Positions 8,510 through 18,058 of a stretch of DNA of 64,000 bases are shown piece by piece. Numbering within the stretch: the stretch's first letter is position 1; each line of letters begins with the position of its first letter. The notes beneath the pieces were generated by a model, which saw nothing but the letters and a program-made list of their open reading frames with translations, made no database searches and was not told where the DNA came from. This DNA comes from Gymnodinialimonas sp. 202GB13-11 (lineage in GTDB: Bacteria; Pseudomonadota; Alphaproteobacteria; Rhodobacterales; Rhodobacteraceae): positions 868,001-932,000 of the forward strand of contig NZ_JBFRBH010000001.1 of NCBI RefSeq assembly GCF_040932485.1. Reading direction: 5' to 3'. A program made the translations under genes and the position numbers.

Positions 8510-9709
8510 TCATGCCGCCTTGCGGGCAAGGTTCGAGACGAGATCGGGGATCGCCTTCTTGAACCGAAAAAACCCGTGGGTTGCGTGGGGCCAGGCGGCG
8601 ATGTCCCAGTCGCGGCAGATCTCCACCAGTGTTATCCCCGCACCGTCCAGCTGCTTGCGCAGGGACCGCAAGCTCGAAGCGGCAGGGCCGACCGGGGCGT
8701 AGGGGGCGACCACCTGCTCCAAACCTTCTGCCCGCGCCCAATCGACAATCTGCTCTGCCGACGCGGTGACGGGGCCCCTTGGTCCTAGACGATCTTGCCA
8801 CCGGGTCATCGCGTCTTCGGTGGCCTGGGTCACGAAATGGCTGACCTTTTCGCTGACCGGTCCGGGCGACCGACGATCAGGTGACAGAAGTGCAGCCGCC
8901 CCAACGGTCGGGTCGGTTACCGCGTCCAGCAAAAAGCCTGGCGCCAAGTCATCTTCGTGCAGGAGGAGGCCGGTGCGCAGACCGGCCTGCACCTCGCCGG
9001 ACGGGCGCAGGGGGCGGCGTTCGGGGTGGGGCGGACCGGAGAGTGGCTCGGCCTGCGTATTGAGGCGCCATTCGGGGTTGTGACGGCCTTCCGTGTATTT
9101 CGAAATGTTCGAGGACCGGGCGATGTAATGCTTGCCGGGCGTTTGTAGTCCCGCCACCCAGCGCCAGCTCAGCGTGTTGGAAGCCGGATCGCCGTCCAGC
9201 AAATGCCGCATGAAGAAATCCGCGCCCGCCTGCCACGGCAGACCAAGCGTGAAAATCCAGATGGAGGCGAACCACATCCGGGCGTGGTTGTGGAGATATC
9301 CCGTTTCGACCAGTTCCAGCGCCCAGGCATTGAATGCCTCGATCTCTGTCTCGCCCGCTTCGGCTGAGATGATTTTGGGGTCGTGTTCCAACCCACTGAC
9401 GAAATTCGCATAATCCGCCCAGACGCTTGGACGCATTTCCAACCAGCCTTTCCAGTATGTGCGCCAGCAGACCTCCTGAATGAACTTCTCAGCAGTGCTG
9501 AGTGAATACCGTCCCAGCACCGCTTCACAGACTTCTTCCTCGGTCAGCAGTCGGTGTCGCAGGTAGGGCGATAATTGGCTGACATGGGGATGGCCCTGAT
9601 CTGGAAGGTCGTAATTGCGGCCCGCCGCGTAGTCGCGACCCGATTTGGGCACGAAGGCAGACAGGCGGGACAACGCCTCAAGGCGCTTTGGTGGGAACAG
9701 TTCACTCAT
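8510..9709 (-). CDS. photolyase/cryptochrome-like FAD-binding protein with unusual domain order
   Basis: A 399-residue protein. Residues about 25-250 match the helical FAD-binding domain of DNA photolyases: LSPYLRHRLLTEEEVCEAVL, FIQEVCWRTYWKGWLE, the NHARMWFASIW block, and SWRWVAGLQTPGKHYIAR followed by NISKYTEG. The usual N-terminal Rossmann-like antenna domain is absent from the front. Instead, the C-terminal 110 residues (AEGLEQVVAPYAPVGP, RDWDIAAWPHATHGFF) resemble part of that alpha/beta domain, so the order appears inverted. The start at 9709 (MSELFPPKR) was chosen over an in-frame start 96 bp upstream because it lies closest to conserved sequence. Repair activity is uncertain. It is divergent from clpP. 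Confidence 0.75.
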   Translation of the reverse strand: MSELFPPKRLEALSRLSAFVPKSGRDYAAGRNYDLPDQGHPHVSQLSPYLRHRLLTEEEVCEAVLGRYSLSTAEKFIQEVCWRTYWKGWLEMRPSVWADYANFVSGLEHDPKIISAEAGETEIEAFNAWALELVETGYLHNHARMWFASIWIFTLGLPWQAGADFFMRHLLDGDPASNTLSWRWVAGLQTPGKHYIARSSNISKYTEGRHNPEWRLNTQAEPLSGPPHPERRPLRPSGEVQAGLRTGLLLHEDDLAPGFLLDAVTDPTVGAAALLSPDRRSPGPVSEKVSHFVTQATEDAMTRWQDRLGPRGPVTASAEQIVDWARAEGLEQVVAPYAPVGPAASSLRSLRKQLDGAGITLVEICRDWDIAAWPHATHGFFRFKKAIPDLVSNLARKAA

Positions 9710-9840
9710 GCCGAGGCGACATATTCCTAAGGCCGGGATAATCAACCGAGACGAATTCGACGGGACCTGCCCTTGCAGGCCCCCATGGGCAGACATAAGA
9801 CTCAAGGACCGTACCGCGATGAATTCGAGAGGCAGGCGCG

Positions 9841-10461
9841 ATGCAAGATCCCATTGAGACGTATAACAACCTTGTTCCCATGGTCGTGGAACAGACCAGC
9901 CGCGGCGAACGCGCCTATGATATTTTCAGCCGTCTGCTGAAAGAACGTATCATTTTCGTCAACGGCCCGATCCATGACGGCATGAGCCATCTGATTGTGG
10001 CGCAGCTTTTGCACCTTGAGGCGGAAAATCCGTCCAAGGAAATTAGCATGTATATCAACTCGCCCGGCGGCGTGGTGACGTCCGGCCTGTCGATCTACGA
10101 CACGATGCAATACATCAAACCGGCCGTGTCGACGCTGGTGGTCGGTCAGGCGGCGTCGATGGGCTCGATCCTGTCGGTCGGTGGCGCAAAAGACATGCGT
10201 TTCAGCCTGCCCAACAGCCGGATCATGGTCCACCAACCTTCCGGCGGTTACCAGGGCCAGGCGACCGACATCATGATCCACGCGCAAGAAACGCAGAAGA
10301 TCAAAGATAAATTGATCGGTATTTACGAAAAACACACCGGTCAGAAGTCAGAAGATATCTTTGAGGCGTTGGAGCGTGACAACTTCATGTCGCCGGAAGA
10401 AGCAAAGGCATGGGGTCATATCGACGAGATCGTTGAAAACCGGTCATCTGACGAAGGCTGA
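9841..10461 (+). CDS. clpP: ATP-dependent Clp protease proteolytic subunit
   Basis: Serine peptidase of 206 residues that forms the double-heptamer chamber of ClpXP/ClpAP. The catalytic serine is in [10 protein letters not shown] near residue 102, the histidine in MVHQPSGG near 127, and the aspartate in the later [10 protein letters not shown] region. The length and the N-terminal [21 protein letters not shown] block are typical. GAGGCAGG precedes the ATG. clpX follows after 153 bp in the same direction, the usual pairing, but the gap is long enough for a separate clpX promoter. Confidence 0.98.
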   Translation: MQDPIETYNNLVPMVVEQTSRGERAYDIFSRLLKERIIFVNGPIHDGMSHLIVAQLLHLEAENPSKEISMYINSPGGVVTSGLSIYDTMQYIKPAVSTLVVGQAASMGSILSVGGAKDMRFSLPNSRIMVHQPSGGYQGQATDIMIHAQETQKIKDKLIGIYEKHTGQKSEDIFEALERDNFMSPEEAKAWGHIDEIVENRSSDEG

Positions 10462-10614
10462 GGCCCTCGCGCACCCGTGACAAACGGGGCGTGATTGTTC
10501 CGGAATTTGCGATTGTGGCCCGGGCAGCGCTGTTCTAGGCTGGCGCAAACTCGGGTCCAGCACCGAACCTGAGGGGGCCATTCTGCCCCCGACGGACCGC
10601 ACAAGGTAGACGAG

Positions 10615-11880
10615 ATGGCAAGTAATTCCGGTAACGACTCCAAGAACACGCTGTACTGTTCGTTCTGTGGAAAAAGCCAGCACGAGGTCCGCAAATTGAT
10701 TGCCGGCCCGACCGTATTCATCTGCGATGAATGCGTTGAATTGTGCATGGACATCATCCGCGAAGAAACGAAATCCGCGGGTCTGAAATCTGAAGACGGT
10801 GTGCCATCGCCGAAAGAGATTTGTGGCGTGTTGGACGACTACGTCATCGGGCAGGCGCACGCGAAACGTGTTCTGTCGGTTGCCGTGCACAACCACTACA
10901 AGCGCCTGAACCATTCCGGCAAATCCGAGATCGAGCTGGCGAAATCAAACATCCTGCTGATCGGCCCGACCGGCTGCGGCAAAACGCTGCTGGCCCAAAC
11001 GCTGGCGCGCATTCTGGACGTGCCATTCACGATGGCCGACGCCACCACGCTGACCGAAGCGGGATATGTGGGTGAGGATGTTGAAAACATCATCCTCAAG
11101 CTGTTGCAGGCCTCGGAATACAACGTCGATCGCGCGCAGCGCGGCATCGTTTATATCGACGAGGTCGACAAGATCACACGCAAGTCGGACAACCCGTCGA
11201 TCACCCGCGATGTGTCGGGTGAGGGTGTGCAGCAGGCGCTGTTGAAGATCATGGAAGGCACCGTGGCCTCCGTTCCGCCGCAGGGTGGGCGCAAGCATCC
11301 GCAGCAGGAATTCCTGCAAGTCGATACGACGAACATTCTGTTCATCTGCGGCGGCGCATTCGCGGGTCTCGATAAGATCATCGCGCAGCGCGGCAAGGGC
11401 TCGGCCATGGGTTTTGGTGCCGACGTACGTGACCCGGAAAGCAAATCGGTCGGCGAGTACTTCAAGGACCTTGAGCCTGAGGATCTGCTGAAGTTCGGCC
11501 TGATCCCGGAATTCGTGGGCCGCTTGCCGGTCATTGCGACGCTGGAAGATCTGGACGAAGATGCGCTTGTCACGATCCTGACTCAGCCGAAGAACGCTCT
11601 GGTCAAGCAATACCAGCGCTTGTTCGAGCTGGAAGACGTTCAGCTGACCTTCACCGATGATGCGTTGAGCGCGATTGCCAAACGCGCCATCGAGCGCAAG
11701 ACGGGCGCACGCGGCCTTCGGTCGATCATGGAAGATATCCTGCTGGACACGATGTTCGATCTGCCCGGTGCGGAAGGTGTGGAAGAGGTTGTCGTTAACG
11801 ATGATGCCGTCACCTCAGACACCCAGCCAATGATGGTTTATTCCGACAAGGCCAAGGAAGAACCGGCGAGCGCGGGGTAA
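10615..11880 (+). CDS. clpX: ATP-dependent Clp protease ATPase subunit ClpX
   Basis: AAA+ unfoldase of 421 residues that feeds tagged substrates to ClpP. The N-terminal zinc-binding domain ([11 protein letters not shown] then CDECVELC, residues about 15-45) is intact. Walker A GPTGCGKT lies near 120, Walker [11 protein letters not shown] near 180, and the ClpP-contacting IGF-type loop falls in the later AAA+ region. The leader contains a GC-rich hairpin (10574-10591, GGGGGC arms) just before the AGGTAGACGAG ribosome site. The next gene starts at the base after the clpX stop. Confidence 0.98.
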   Translation: MASNSGNDSKNTLYCSFCGKSQHEVRKLIAGPTVFICDECVELCMDIIREETKSAGLKSEDGVPSPKEICGVLDDYVIGQAHAKRVLSVAVHNHYKRLNHSGKSEIELAKSNILLIGPTGCGKTLLAQTLARILDVPFTMADATTLTEAGYVGEDVENIILKLLQASEYNVDRAQRGIVYIDEVDKITRKSDNPSITRDVSGEGVQQALLKIMEGTVASVPPQGGRKHPQQEFLQVDTTNILFICGGAFAGLDKIIAQRGKGSAMGFGADVRDPESKSVGEYFKDLEPEDLLKFGLIPEFVGRLPVIATLEDLDEDALVTILTQPKNALVKQYQRLFELEDVQLTFTDDALSAIAKRAIERKTGARGLRSIMEDILLDTMFDLPGAEGVEEVVVNDDAVTSDTQPMMVYSDKAKEEPASAG

Positions 11881-12417
11881 ATGCGCGGGCCGCTGTCCGA
11901 CACCTTCGAGGCGCTTATTAAGATACCGGCCACCCTGATCCTACTGGGTGGTCTTTTCTATGGCGTCTATTGGTATCTGGCCATTCACCTGCCTGACGAG
12001 CGTCGCGCGCGCGATGATCCGGTCTACGCAGATCAGGTCTTCGCCGGCGTGCTGGATTACGATGCGGTTCTTGCGAGCAGGGCCTGGCATAGGCGTGGGG
12101 CAGAGGCATGGGATTGCACTTATGCGGTTGTTTCATTGCCCGAAGATGCGTCTTCGGAACCACCAACCTCCGATGCAGAGGCGTGGTTTCTGCGCTACGG
12201 AGGGTCCTGGCTGGAAACGCCCATGCCGCCATTGGCGGACCGGACCCGAGATGCCGTTGCGTTCTGCGCGCGCTATTTCGACGATGTATTGAACACCCGA
12301 CTGGCGTACGCCCTGACGGAAGGCGGGTCATGGCACATTATCGGCTCGGTCGGGGAAACCGTTCACATCTATTCTGCCCCACAGCGCATAGCGGCACGCA
12401 TCCGCTACGGAGATTAA
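11881..12417 (+). CDS. membrane-anchored protein of unknown function
   Basis: A 178-residue protein with one hydrophobic segment near residues 13-33 that would anchor it in the inner membrane. The remainder is a soluble, tryptophan- and aspartate-rich domain, probably periplasmic. No catalytic motif is recognised. The ATG abuts the clpX stop (TAAATG), so it is probably translated from the clpX mRNA. This suggests co-expression, not a shown partnership. Its stop overlaps by 4 bp the stop of the convergent gene. Confidence 0.65.
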   Translation: MRGPLSDTFEALIKIPATLILLGGLFYGVYWYLAIHLPDERRARDDPVYADQVFAGVLDYDAVLASRAWHRRGAEAWDCTYAVVSLPEDASSEPPTSDAEAWFLRYGGSWLETPMPPLADRTRDAVAFCARYFDDVLNTRLAYALTEGGSWHIIGSVGETVHIYSAPQRIAARIRYGD

Positions 12418-13415
12418 CGCAGCCAGAGCTTCTCGCGCTTGAGCGTGTTGCGGATCGCCTGTTCCCGCCGCGGCAGGTTGGCGCGATCAAACAGCGCGCG
12501 GGCTTTCTGGCCTTTGCCTTGGTAGATCATCCGCTTCATCGGATCGTAATTCTTGAGCACCTTCTTTATCTTGTTAGGGGCCGAGACCTCTTCCAGCACA
12601 TCGACAACGCGCTGTTCTTCTCGGGCATAGAGAAGCGGCAAAACGCGATAATGGCAGGTGGTTTGACCATCGAGCCAGCCACGCTCCAACGCGTCACGCC
12701 CCCCTCCGAGCGAATGGATCACTAGGGGCAGGGCGACCTGATCCAGCCACGGATCAAGGACCTGGCACACGATCTCTTCAGGGCCATTGTCACGGATCGT
12801 CGTCGCGTATTCTGTGAAGCGCTGACCGAAGGCGTGCGGGCATTTGTAGTAGAAGAAGCCTGCGTTGAAGTAGAGGTAACGGCGCCAGTATTCCTCAGGC
12901 TGACTTGTGTCGAGCGAGCTTTCGAAATCGAGGCCGAATTTGTCGTATAGCGACTTCCAGGTCTGTGTGTAGCCCGGCCCATAGAGTTCGATCTTGGGCC
13001 ATGTCCCTTCGACCCGCAGGCTGGCGGATGGTTTGTCGAAGTCGAAGGGCACTTTCGTTAGATCGTCCATGACCAAAGTGTCAGTATCAAAGAACACGAA
13101 CGGCGCGCCCTTTGGCAGCGCGCTGAGCGCTTCGATCTTGTTTCCATACGGATAATATTCGCCGAAGTACTTGTTCTCGAACGAGATAATCTCGGCCCCC
13201 AGTTCTTCGAGCAATGCGCGAACGCTGTTGTCGCCCATGCGTGGGTCTTTTGACCAGCGCTCGTTGGGTTCCGGTTCAGCGACAAAAAGACGGCCCGGAA
13301 ACTTGGCATTGGCTGCGCGGAACGATGCGGCGAACAACGCTGCCTCATACTGAAGCCGGCCGTTCTGACCAACGATCATGACATTGAATGGGGGCGTCTT
13401 TGGCTTTTTCGCCAT
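12414..13415 (-). CDS. conserved hypothetical protein, possible GT-A-fold glycosyltransferase
   Basis: A 333-residue protein without signal peptide. The N-terminus (NVMIVGQNGRLQYEAALFAASFRAA) and the acidic motif FVFFDTDTLVMDD near residues 103-115 resemble the nucleotide-sugar and metal-binding DxD region of GT-A glycosyltransferases. The tail after 280 is strongly basic. No sugar-specific motif is clear, and no polysaccharide genes stand beside it. The assignment is therefore tentative and based on one motif and fold expectation. Confidence 0.6.
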   Translation of the reverse strand: MAKKPKTPPFNVMIVGQNGRLQYEAALFAASFRAANAKFPGRLFVAEPEPNERWSKDPRMGDNSVRALLEELGAEIISFENKYFGEYYPYGNKIEALSALPKGAPFVFFDTDTLVMDDLTKVPFDFDKPSASLRVEGTWPKIELYGPGYTQTWKSLYDKFGLDFESSLDTSQPEEYWRRYLYFNAGFFYYKCPHAFGQRFTEYATTIRDNGPEEIVCQVLDPWLDQVALPLVIHSLGGGRDALERGWLDGQTTCHYRVLPLLYAREEQRVVDVLEEVSAPNKIKKVLKNYDPMKRMIYQGKGQKARALFDRANLPRREQAIRNTLKREKLWLR

Positions 13416-13481
13416 TTGGCTCGTCCGCTGCTCGTTATTTTTCCCGACTATAGCGGTATCGCGGGCAGCGTTCCAATGGGT

Positions 13482-15911
13482 TTACTCGGCCAAAGCGGGC
13501 GCGACGTCCCGTAAACGATGGCCAGAGGGATCAAATGGCGCTTCTGGCAGAATCCGCGCCTCGTGCGGTTGGCCCAGAATGGCGACGTGAAGCGTATCGC
13601 CGGGCGCAGCACTTTCGGCCTTGATGTAGGCCAGTGCAAGCGACTGGTTCGCGCTGTATCCGTATGCCCCGGATGACACCTGACCAATGGGCGTGCCATC
13701 GGGCAGAAAGATCGGCTCTCCGCCACTCGCGTCCGCTGTCTTTGCGTCGATTGAGAGCAGCACCATCGTTTCGCGCGGAACGTTGTCTTTGATCTTTATC
13801 CAGCTGTCTTTGTTCAGGAATTCCTTGTCGGCTTTGATCAGGCCATCCAACCCGCTTTCCTGTGGCCAGTATTCGGGCGAGTAGTCGCGTCCCCAGGAGC
13901 CATAGCCTTTCTCAAGCCGCAACGACATCAGCGCGCGGCTTCCGACGGGGCCTGCACCTACGCCTTTCCCTGCGTCCAGAAGGGCGGTGTAAAGGGCAAC
14001 TTGATCGACCTCCGCACAGTGCAACTCCCACCCCAGATCGCCGGTGAAGGACACGCGGATCGCTAGGCAGTCGACGCCGGCAACGGTGATGCGTTGCGAG
14101 CGAAAGAACGGAAAGGCCTCATTCGATAGGTCGGCGTTTGTCAGGCGCGACAGGAGGGCGCGCGATTGCGGTCCTGCGACGTTGAAGCCGCAGGTGGCCT
14201 CCGTCAGGCTCTCGAATATAGTGCCATCGGGCAGGGGGATCGCCTTGAAGAACCGTTGGTGGAACCGCTCCGCTGCTCCGCCGCCGAGGATCCAGAACTC
14301 ATCGTCTGCCGTACGTGTAACCGTGAAATCTCCTGCCACGCCGCCACGTTTACCGATCAGCGGCGTAAGGCAGGACCGGCCCACCGTCTTTGGCATCTTG
14401 TTCGGTAACAGCGCGTTCAGCCAATCCTCGGCGCCTGCGCCGTTCACGCGGTATTTCGCGAAGTTTGAAATGTCGATGATACCGGCCATGTCGCGCAACA
14501 TCCGGGCTTCGCGACCCACAACATCCCACCACGGCTGACGGGCGAAACCGGCGCTGTCCTCCACGTTTTCATCAAAGAAAGCAGGATGTTCCCAGCCGTA
14601 GTTCAAGCCGAATTTCGCGCCCATATCGGCCTGGATCCGGTAGGCGGGGCGGGTGCGAACGGGGCGACCGGCTTCGCGCTCTTCGCCGGGGAAATGGATT
14701 TTGAAGCGGTGGGCATATTGGTCTTCGACACGGGCTTTGGTGAAGGCTTTGCCGGCCCAGTGGCCGTACCGCGCGAGGTCCCAGCCGAACAAATCGAGCG
14801 ATGGTTCGCCTTCGACCATCCATTCGGCGGCCAGTTTGCCAAGGCCTCCGTTCTGGGAAAAGCCCGGGATGATCCCATTGCAGCAGAAATAGCCCGTCAG
14901 CTCCGGCACGGGGCCGAACAAGGCCGATGAGTCCGGCGACCAGATCATAGGGCCGTTGATGACACGCTTGATGCCTGCAGTGCCGACCACCGGCACGCGG
15001 TCAATGGCGCGCATCATGTTGTCTTCGATGCGCTCCAGATCGTCGGCAAACAGCTCGTGCCCAAAGCCCTGCGGTGTGCCGTCTTCTGCCCAGAACCGCA
15101 TGTCGCGCTCATATGCACCGACCAGCAGGCCCTGACCCTCTTGCCGGAGATAGTATTCTCCGTCCCGGTCGGCGACGGATGGCAGGCGCCGATCCATCGA
15201 CGCGATTTCGGCGATAGTCTCGGTGACGAAATATTGGTGCTCGGTGGGGATGAGAGGCAGTTCGATCCCGGCCATGGCAGCGACTTCACGTCCCCACAGG
15301 CCCGCGGCGTTCACCACCCAAGGGGTGCGGATGTCGCCCTTCTCTGTGCGGACAATCCATGTACCGTCTGGCTGTGCCTCGGTTCCGGTGACGGGACAGA
15401 AGCGGACAATCTCCGCCCCGCGCTGTCGTGCACCCAGCGCATAGGCGTTGGTGACACCAGACGGGTCTACGTTACCGCCGTCGGGTTCGAACATGATGCA
15501 GCGAATGCCATCGTAGTCGACCAGCGGATGCAGACGCTCGGCCTCATCCCGGCTGACCTCGTGGAAGTTCATTCCATAGCGGCGCGCCTTGGCCTCTTGC
15601 AGGCGAAGCTGATGCTCACGGTCCTCAGACTGCGCCAAGTACAGCGAGCCCGGCTGAAACACCCCACAGCTTTGCCCGGTTTCCTTCTCCAACTCCTTGT
15701 AAAGGTTCATGGTATAGTGCTGGAGTCGCGAGATATTCGTGCTGTCGTGCAGCCCATGGATGTTGGCCGCCGCATGCCAGGTGGAGCCGGACGTCAACTC
15801 ATCCCGTTCCAAGAGGACAACATCGGTCCAGCCTGCCTTTGCCAGATGATAAAGGATCGAGCAGCCGACTACGCCGCCTCCGATGACAACGGCTTGGGCG
15901 TGGGTTCGCAT
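13482..15911 (-). CDS. FAD-dependent dimethylglycine/sarcosine dehydrogenase-like protein with GcvT domain
   Basis: An 809-residue two-part enzyme. The N-terminal 420 residues form a DAO-type oxidoreductase with the dinucleotide motif VVIGGGVVGCSILYHLAKAG at 8-27. STWHAAA near 43-49 contains the histidine that carries covalent FAD in dimethylglycine dehydrogenase. The C-terminal half (about 430-800) is a GcvT/aminomethyltransferase-like domain that binds tetrahydrofolate. Such enzymes demethylate N-methylated glycines and pass the one-carbon unit to folate. The exact substrate among dimethylglycine, sarcosine or related compounds cannot be set from sequence. It is transcribed away from tRNA-Tyr, which lies upstream on the same strand. 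Confidence 0.85.
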   Translation of the reverse strand: MRTHAQAVVIGGGVVGCSILYHLAKAGWTDVVLLERDELTSGSTWHAAANIHGLHDSTNISRLQHYTMNLYKELEKETGQSCGVFQPGSLYLAQSEDREHQLRLQEAKARRYGMNFHEVSRDEAERLHPLVDYDGIRCIMFEPDGGNVDPSGVTNAYALGARQRGAEIVRFCPVTGTEAQPDGTWIVRTEKGDIRTPWVVNAAGLWGREVAAMAGIELPLIPTEHQYFVTETIAEIASMDRRLPSVADRDGEYYLRQEGQGLLVGAYERDMRFWAEDGTPQGFGHELFADDLERIEDNMMRAIDRVPVVGTAGIKRVINGPMIWSPDSSALFGPVPELTGYFCCNGIIPGFSQNGGLGKLAAEWMVEGEPSLDLFGWDLARYGHWAGKAFTKARVEDQYAHRFKIHFPGEEREAGRPVRTRPAYRIQADMGAKFGLNYGWEHPAFFDENVEDSAGFARQPWWDVVGREARMLRDMAGIIDISNFAKYRVNGAGAEDWLNALLPNKMPKTVGRSCLTPLIGKRGGVAGDFTVTRTADDEFWILGGGAAERFHQRFFKAIPLPDGTIFESLTEATCGFNVAGPQSRALLSRLTNADLSNEAFPFFRSQRITVAGVDCLAIRVSFTGDLGWELHCAEVDQVALYTALLDAGKGVGAGPVGSRALMSLRLEKGYGSWGRDYSPEYWPQESGLDGLIKADKEFLNKDSWIKIKDNVPRETMVLLSIDAKTADASGGEPIFLPDGTPIGQVSSGAYGYSANQSLALAYIKAESAAPGDTLHVAILGQPHEARILPEAPFDPSGHRLRDVAPALAE

Positions 15912-16042
15912 GGTTTCAGTCCTTTCCGATCCAGTGCGGAAAGCGTGCGATGGCCTTGTGCGCGATTCTGGTCAGAGGGCGACAGCAGGAGGGTGGTTTT
16001 CGTCGGGGGTGCGCATGTGCTGCGGCGTTTGCCTCTCGGGGC

Positions 16043-16094
16043 CGATTTCTCTGAAATCGACCCTGTCGGCCGCACATCTTTTTCCAAGATGTGC
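16043..16094 (-). other. two hairpins immediately 3' of tRNA-Tyr
   Basis: Between tRNA-Tyr and the flavoprotein gene the minus strand carries a perfect 9-bp stem with a 5-nt loop (16072-16080 pairing with 16086-16094), starting 2 nt after the encoded CCA. A second shorter hairpin follows (arms within 16043-16059). Neither is followed by a T-run, so they are not standard intrinsic terminators. They may be tRNA 3' trailer structures guiding processing. Nothing else is recognised in 15912-16096. Confidence 0.45.
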
Positions 16095-16096
16095 GT

Positions 16097-16180
16097 TGGT
16101 GGGTGACCCTGGAATCGAACCAGGCGTGAGTCGCCTCGAGGGAGTTACAGTCCCCTGCCACACCTTGCGGCCTGTCACCC
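16097..16180 (-). tRNA. tRNA-Tyr (GUA)
   Basis: Read on the minus strand, the 7-bp acceptor arms GGGTGAC and GTCACCC pair perfectly, with discriminator A and an encoded CCA. The anticodon loop CTGTAAC gives anticodon GTA (tyrosine). There is a long class II variable arm and a T-arm CCTGG-TTCGATT-CCAGG. The D-arm is normal. The gene is complete and stands alone. The stretch to the next gene on the plus side (16181-16287) holds only the rlmB leader. Confidence 0.97.
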
Positions 16181-16287
16181 ATTCCGACGCAAAGCGCGAA
16201 ACGTGGAGGCGAAATATCCACGCCCGCGCGGGGGGTCAAGCGGGAATGCGGCTTTGCACCCGCCGTTGCGCCCGGTATGGGAGGGTC

Positions 16288-17067
16288 ATGGCAAAAAAAC
16301 CGACATGGGTGATCGAGAAAGAGCGTGGCAAGCGCGCGGCCGCGGCGGAAACGCTTTGGTTGTTCGGCCTGCACGCGGTGCGCGATGCGTTGGCGAATCC
16401 CGAACGTGAGGTGCTGCGGCTCGTCGTCAGCAAAAATGCGGGCGACAAGCTGGCGGAGACAATTGCCGCGCGCGGGATCACGCCCGAAATCGCCGATCCG
16501 CGAAAGTTCCCGGTTCCGCTTGATCCGGGCTCGGTCCATCAGGGTGCCGCGGTGGAGGTGAAGCCGCTGGATTGGGGCGATTGGCGCGCACTGGCGCGTG
16601 GGCAGGGGGAGCGTGCGGTTGTCGTCATGCTCGACCGTGTCAGCGATCCGCATAATGTAGGCGCTATTCTGCGTTCAGCCGAGGTGTTCGGGGCTACTGC
16701 TGTCTTGGCTCCCGCGCGGCACTCAGCCCCTGAAACTGGCGCCTTGGCCAAGACGGCCAGTGGTGCATTGGAGCGCATGCCATACGCGCGGATCGGTAAT
16801 CTGGGCGACGCGATGGAGGCCCTTAAAGCCGACGGATTCTGGATGGTTGGCCTTGCGGAAGAGGGCGCGCAGGACATCAACGAGGTTGCCAAGACCCATG
16901 CAGACGGCCATGTGGCGCTAGTGATGGGGGCGGAAGGCCCCGGTCTGCGGGAGCGCACACGAGATTTGTGCGACGTATTGGCCAAAATTCCCTTCGCCCG
17001 CGATTTTGGATCGCTCAACGTCTCAAACGCGGCTGCAGTTGCCCTATATGCCCTGACAAAGGGGTAA
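16288..17067 (+). CDS. rlmB: 23S rRNA (guanosine-2'-O-)-methyltransferase RlmB
   Basis: SPOUT-class methyltransferase of 259 residues, expected to methylate G2251 of 23S rRNA. Residues about 25-95 form the substrate-binding domain (LFGLHAVRDALANPEREV). The catalytic domain shows the three SpoU motifs: DPHNVGAILRSAEVFGA, VMGAEGPGLRE, and FGSLNVSNAAAVALYAL. The ATG at 16288 (MAKKPTWVIEK) was chosen because the open frame continuing upstream runs through tRNA-Tyr. Other TrmH-family members are possible, but motif order and length fit RlmB. Confidence 0.93.
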   Translation: MAKKPTWVIEKERGKRAAAAETLWLFGLHAVRDALANPEREVLRLVVSKNAGDKLAETIAARGITPEIADPRKFPVPLDPGSVHQGAAVEVKPLDWGDWRALARGQGERAVVVMLDRVSDPHNVGAILRSAEVFGATAVLAPARHSAPETGALAKTASGALERMPYARIGNLGDAMEALKADGFWMVGLAEEGAQDINEVAKTHADGHVALVMGAEGPGLRERTRDLCDVLAKIPFARDFGSLNVSNAAAVALYALTKG

Positions 17068-17070
17068 CGG

Positions 17071-17385
17071 ATGCCACAGAACACGAAGATCGCGACCTGT
17101 TCGTATTGCGGACGGCGTCAGACGCTGAATTTCACCGCGCGCGAAGGGCATGAGCTCGCGTGCGGTGCCTGCGGTGCGCCATTGCACGAGATGAAATGGC
17201 TCAAGCCGCGTGAGAAGCGCGGCGACGTGAAACGCTCACCACAACGGCCAGCACCGCACGGGTTTGGCCTGCCGGAGCGGGAGTTGAAGAGCCGCCGGAA
17301 GAAAAAGCGGAAGCCCAAGTGGAAGCGCATGGTGAAGGATGTCTTCGAGGAAGCCTTTGACGTCATCGAAGATATTTTCGACTGA
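17071..17385 (+). CDS. small zinc-ribbon protein with basic region
   Basis: A 104-residue protein. Two CxxC pairs, CSYC at about 10-13 and CGAC at about 32-35, form a likely zinc ribbon. A proline- and lysine/arginine-rich middle (SRRKKKRKPKWKRM) and an acidic end (VFEEAFDVIEDIFD) follow. It begins 3 bp after the rlmB stop and is probably co-transcribed, suggesting an RNA- or ribosome-related role, but this is inference from position and charge only. Confidence 0.7.
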   Translation: MPQNTKIATCSYCGRRQTLNFTAREGHELACGACGAPLHEMKWLKPREKRGDVKRSPQRPAPHGFGLPERELKSRRKKKRKPKWKRMVKDVFEEAFDVIEDIFD

Positions 17386-17476
17386 CAAGACTTCACGAAC
17401 GCGCCAACCCGGGTTCCTTTTCGCGCCGCCATGGGCATGTTGCCAAGCGAACGACATCGACCACGGAAACAAGCAC

Positions 17477-17938
17477 ATGATTACACGCCGAACGACCCTT
17501 TCGCTGCTGGCCGCATCGACCGCGGTCCTTGCCACACGCCCTGCTTTCGCGATGGAGCCGCCGGTTTACGCCGAGGACGGGATTGCCATTGATGGGGCTG
17601 ATCCGGTCGCCTTCTTTTCCCTGGCGGAGGATGACGACCCGGTGATTGGCTCAGCCGAACATGCACTGGAGTGGAACGGCGCGACCTGGCATTTCGCGAG
17701 CGCCGAAAACCGTGCGCTGTTCGAAGCAGATCCGGAGGCCTATGCGCCCGCCTTTGGCGGCTACTGCGCCTTTGCCGCTGCGCGGGGCTATGTGGCCAGC
17801 ACGGTGCCCGAGGCTTGGTCAGTTGTGGATGGGCGCCTCTTCTTGAATTACAGCCTGCGAATCCGCCGCCGCTGGTTGCGCGAAATCCCCGATGCGATTG
17901 CGCAAGGGGATGCGAATTGGCCAGCGTTGCTTGGCTAA
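17477..17938 (+). CDS. YHS domain-containing protein with twin-arginine signal
   Basis: A 153-residue exported protein. The N-terminus MITRRTTLSLLAASTAVLA with an Ala-x-Ala cleavage site near 25 looks like a Tat signal. The mature part contains a YHS-type domain (GADPVAFFSL, FASAENRALFEADPEAYAP, FGGYCAFAAARG) that in relatives binds metal or copper-linked cofactors. The ATG at 17477 is used because the open frame upstream overlaps the zinc-ribbon gene. Function is unknown. A terminator-containing intergenic region follows. Confidence 0.8.
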   Translation: MITRRTTLSLLAASTAVLATRPAFAMEPPVYAEDGIAIDGADPVAFFSLAEDDDPVIGSAEHALEWNGATWHFASAENRALFEADPEAYAPAFGGYCAFAAARGYVASTVPEAWSVVDGRLFLNYSLRIRRRWLREIPDAIAQGDANWPALLG

Positions 17939-18005
17939 AACGGGCGTGTTCACGTTTTTGTAGTGCCCCTTTTCCGGGCATGTTTGCGACCCCATATCAT
18001 TAACA

Positions 18006-18033
18006 GGCGTCGCGGGTCGGAACCCCGCGCGCC
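18006..18033 (+). other. GC-rich hairpin in intergenic region
   Basis: Arms GGCG-T-CGCGGG and CCCGCG-CGCC fold into a stable hairpin of about ten base pairs with one bulged T and a small loop. It lies 26 nt before the first arm of an intrinsic terminator, 68 bp after the YHS stop. It superficially resembles a tRNA T-arm, but the loop lacks the TTC motif. It could be part of a 3' UTR or a small RNA ending at the terminator. Confidence 0.4.
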
Positions 18034-18058
18034 CATCACTGTCCCTCGTTCCGAAACT

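Noticed and set aside
9771-9799. A possible RpoH-like promoter before clpP
   Set aside because: The CTTG and CATAAG elements have poor spacing (15 bp), and the match is no better than expected by chance by eye.
15883-16287. An extension of the rlmB frame upstream
   Set aside because: It passes through the tRNA-Tyr gene. The ATG at 16288 gives the conserved N-terminus.
18010-18033. Possible tRNA T-arm remnant in the intergenic hairpin
   Set aside because: The loop lacks the TTC motif, and no acceptor or anticodon arm precedes it.
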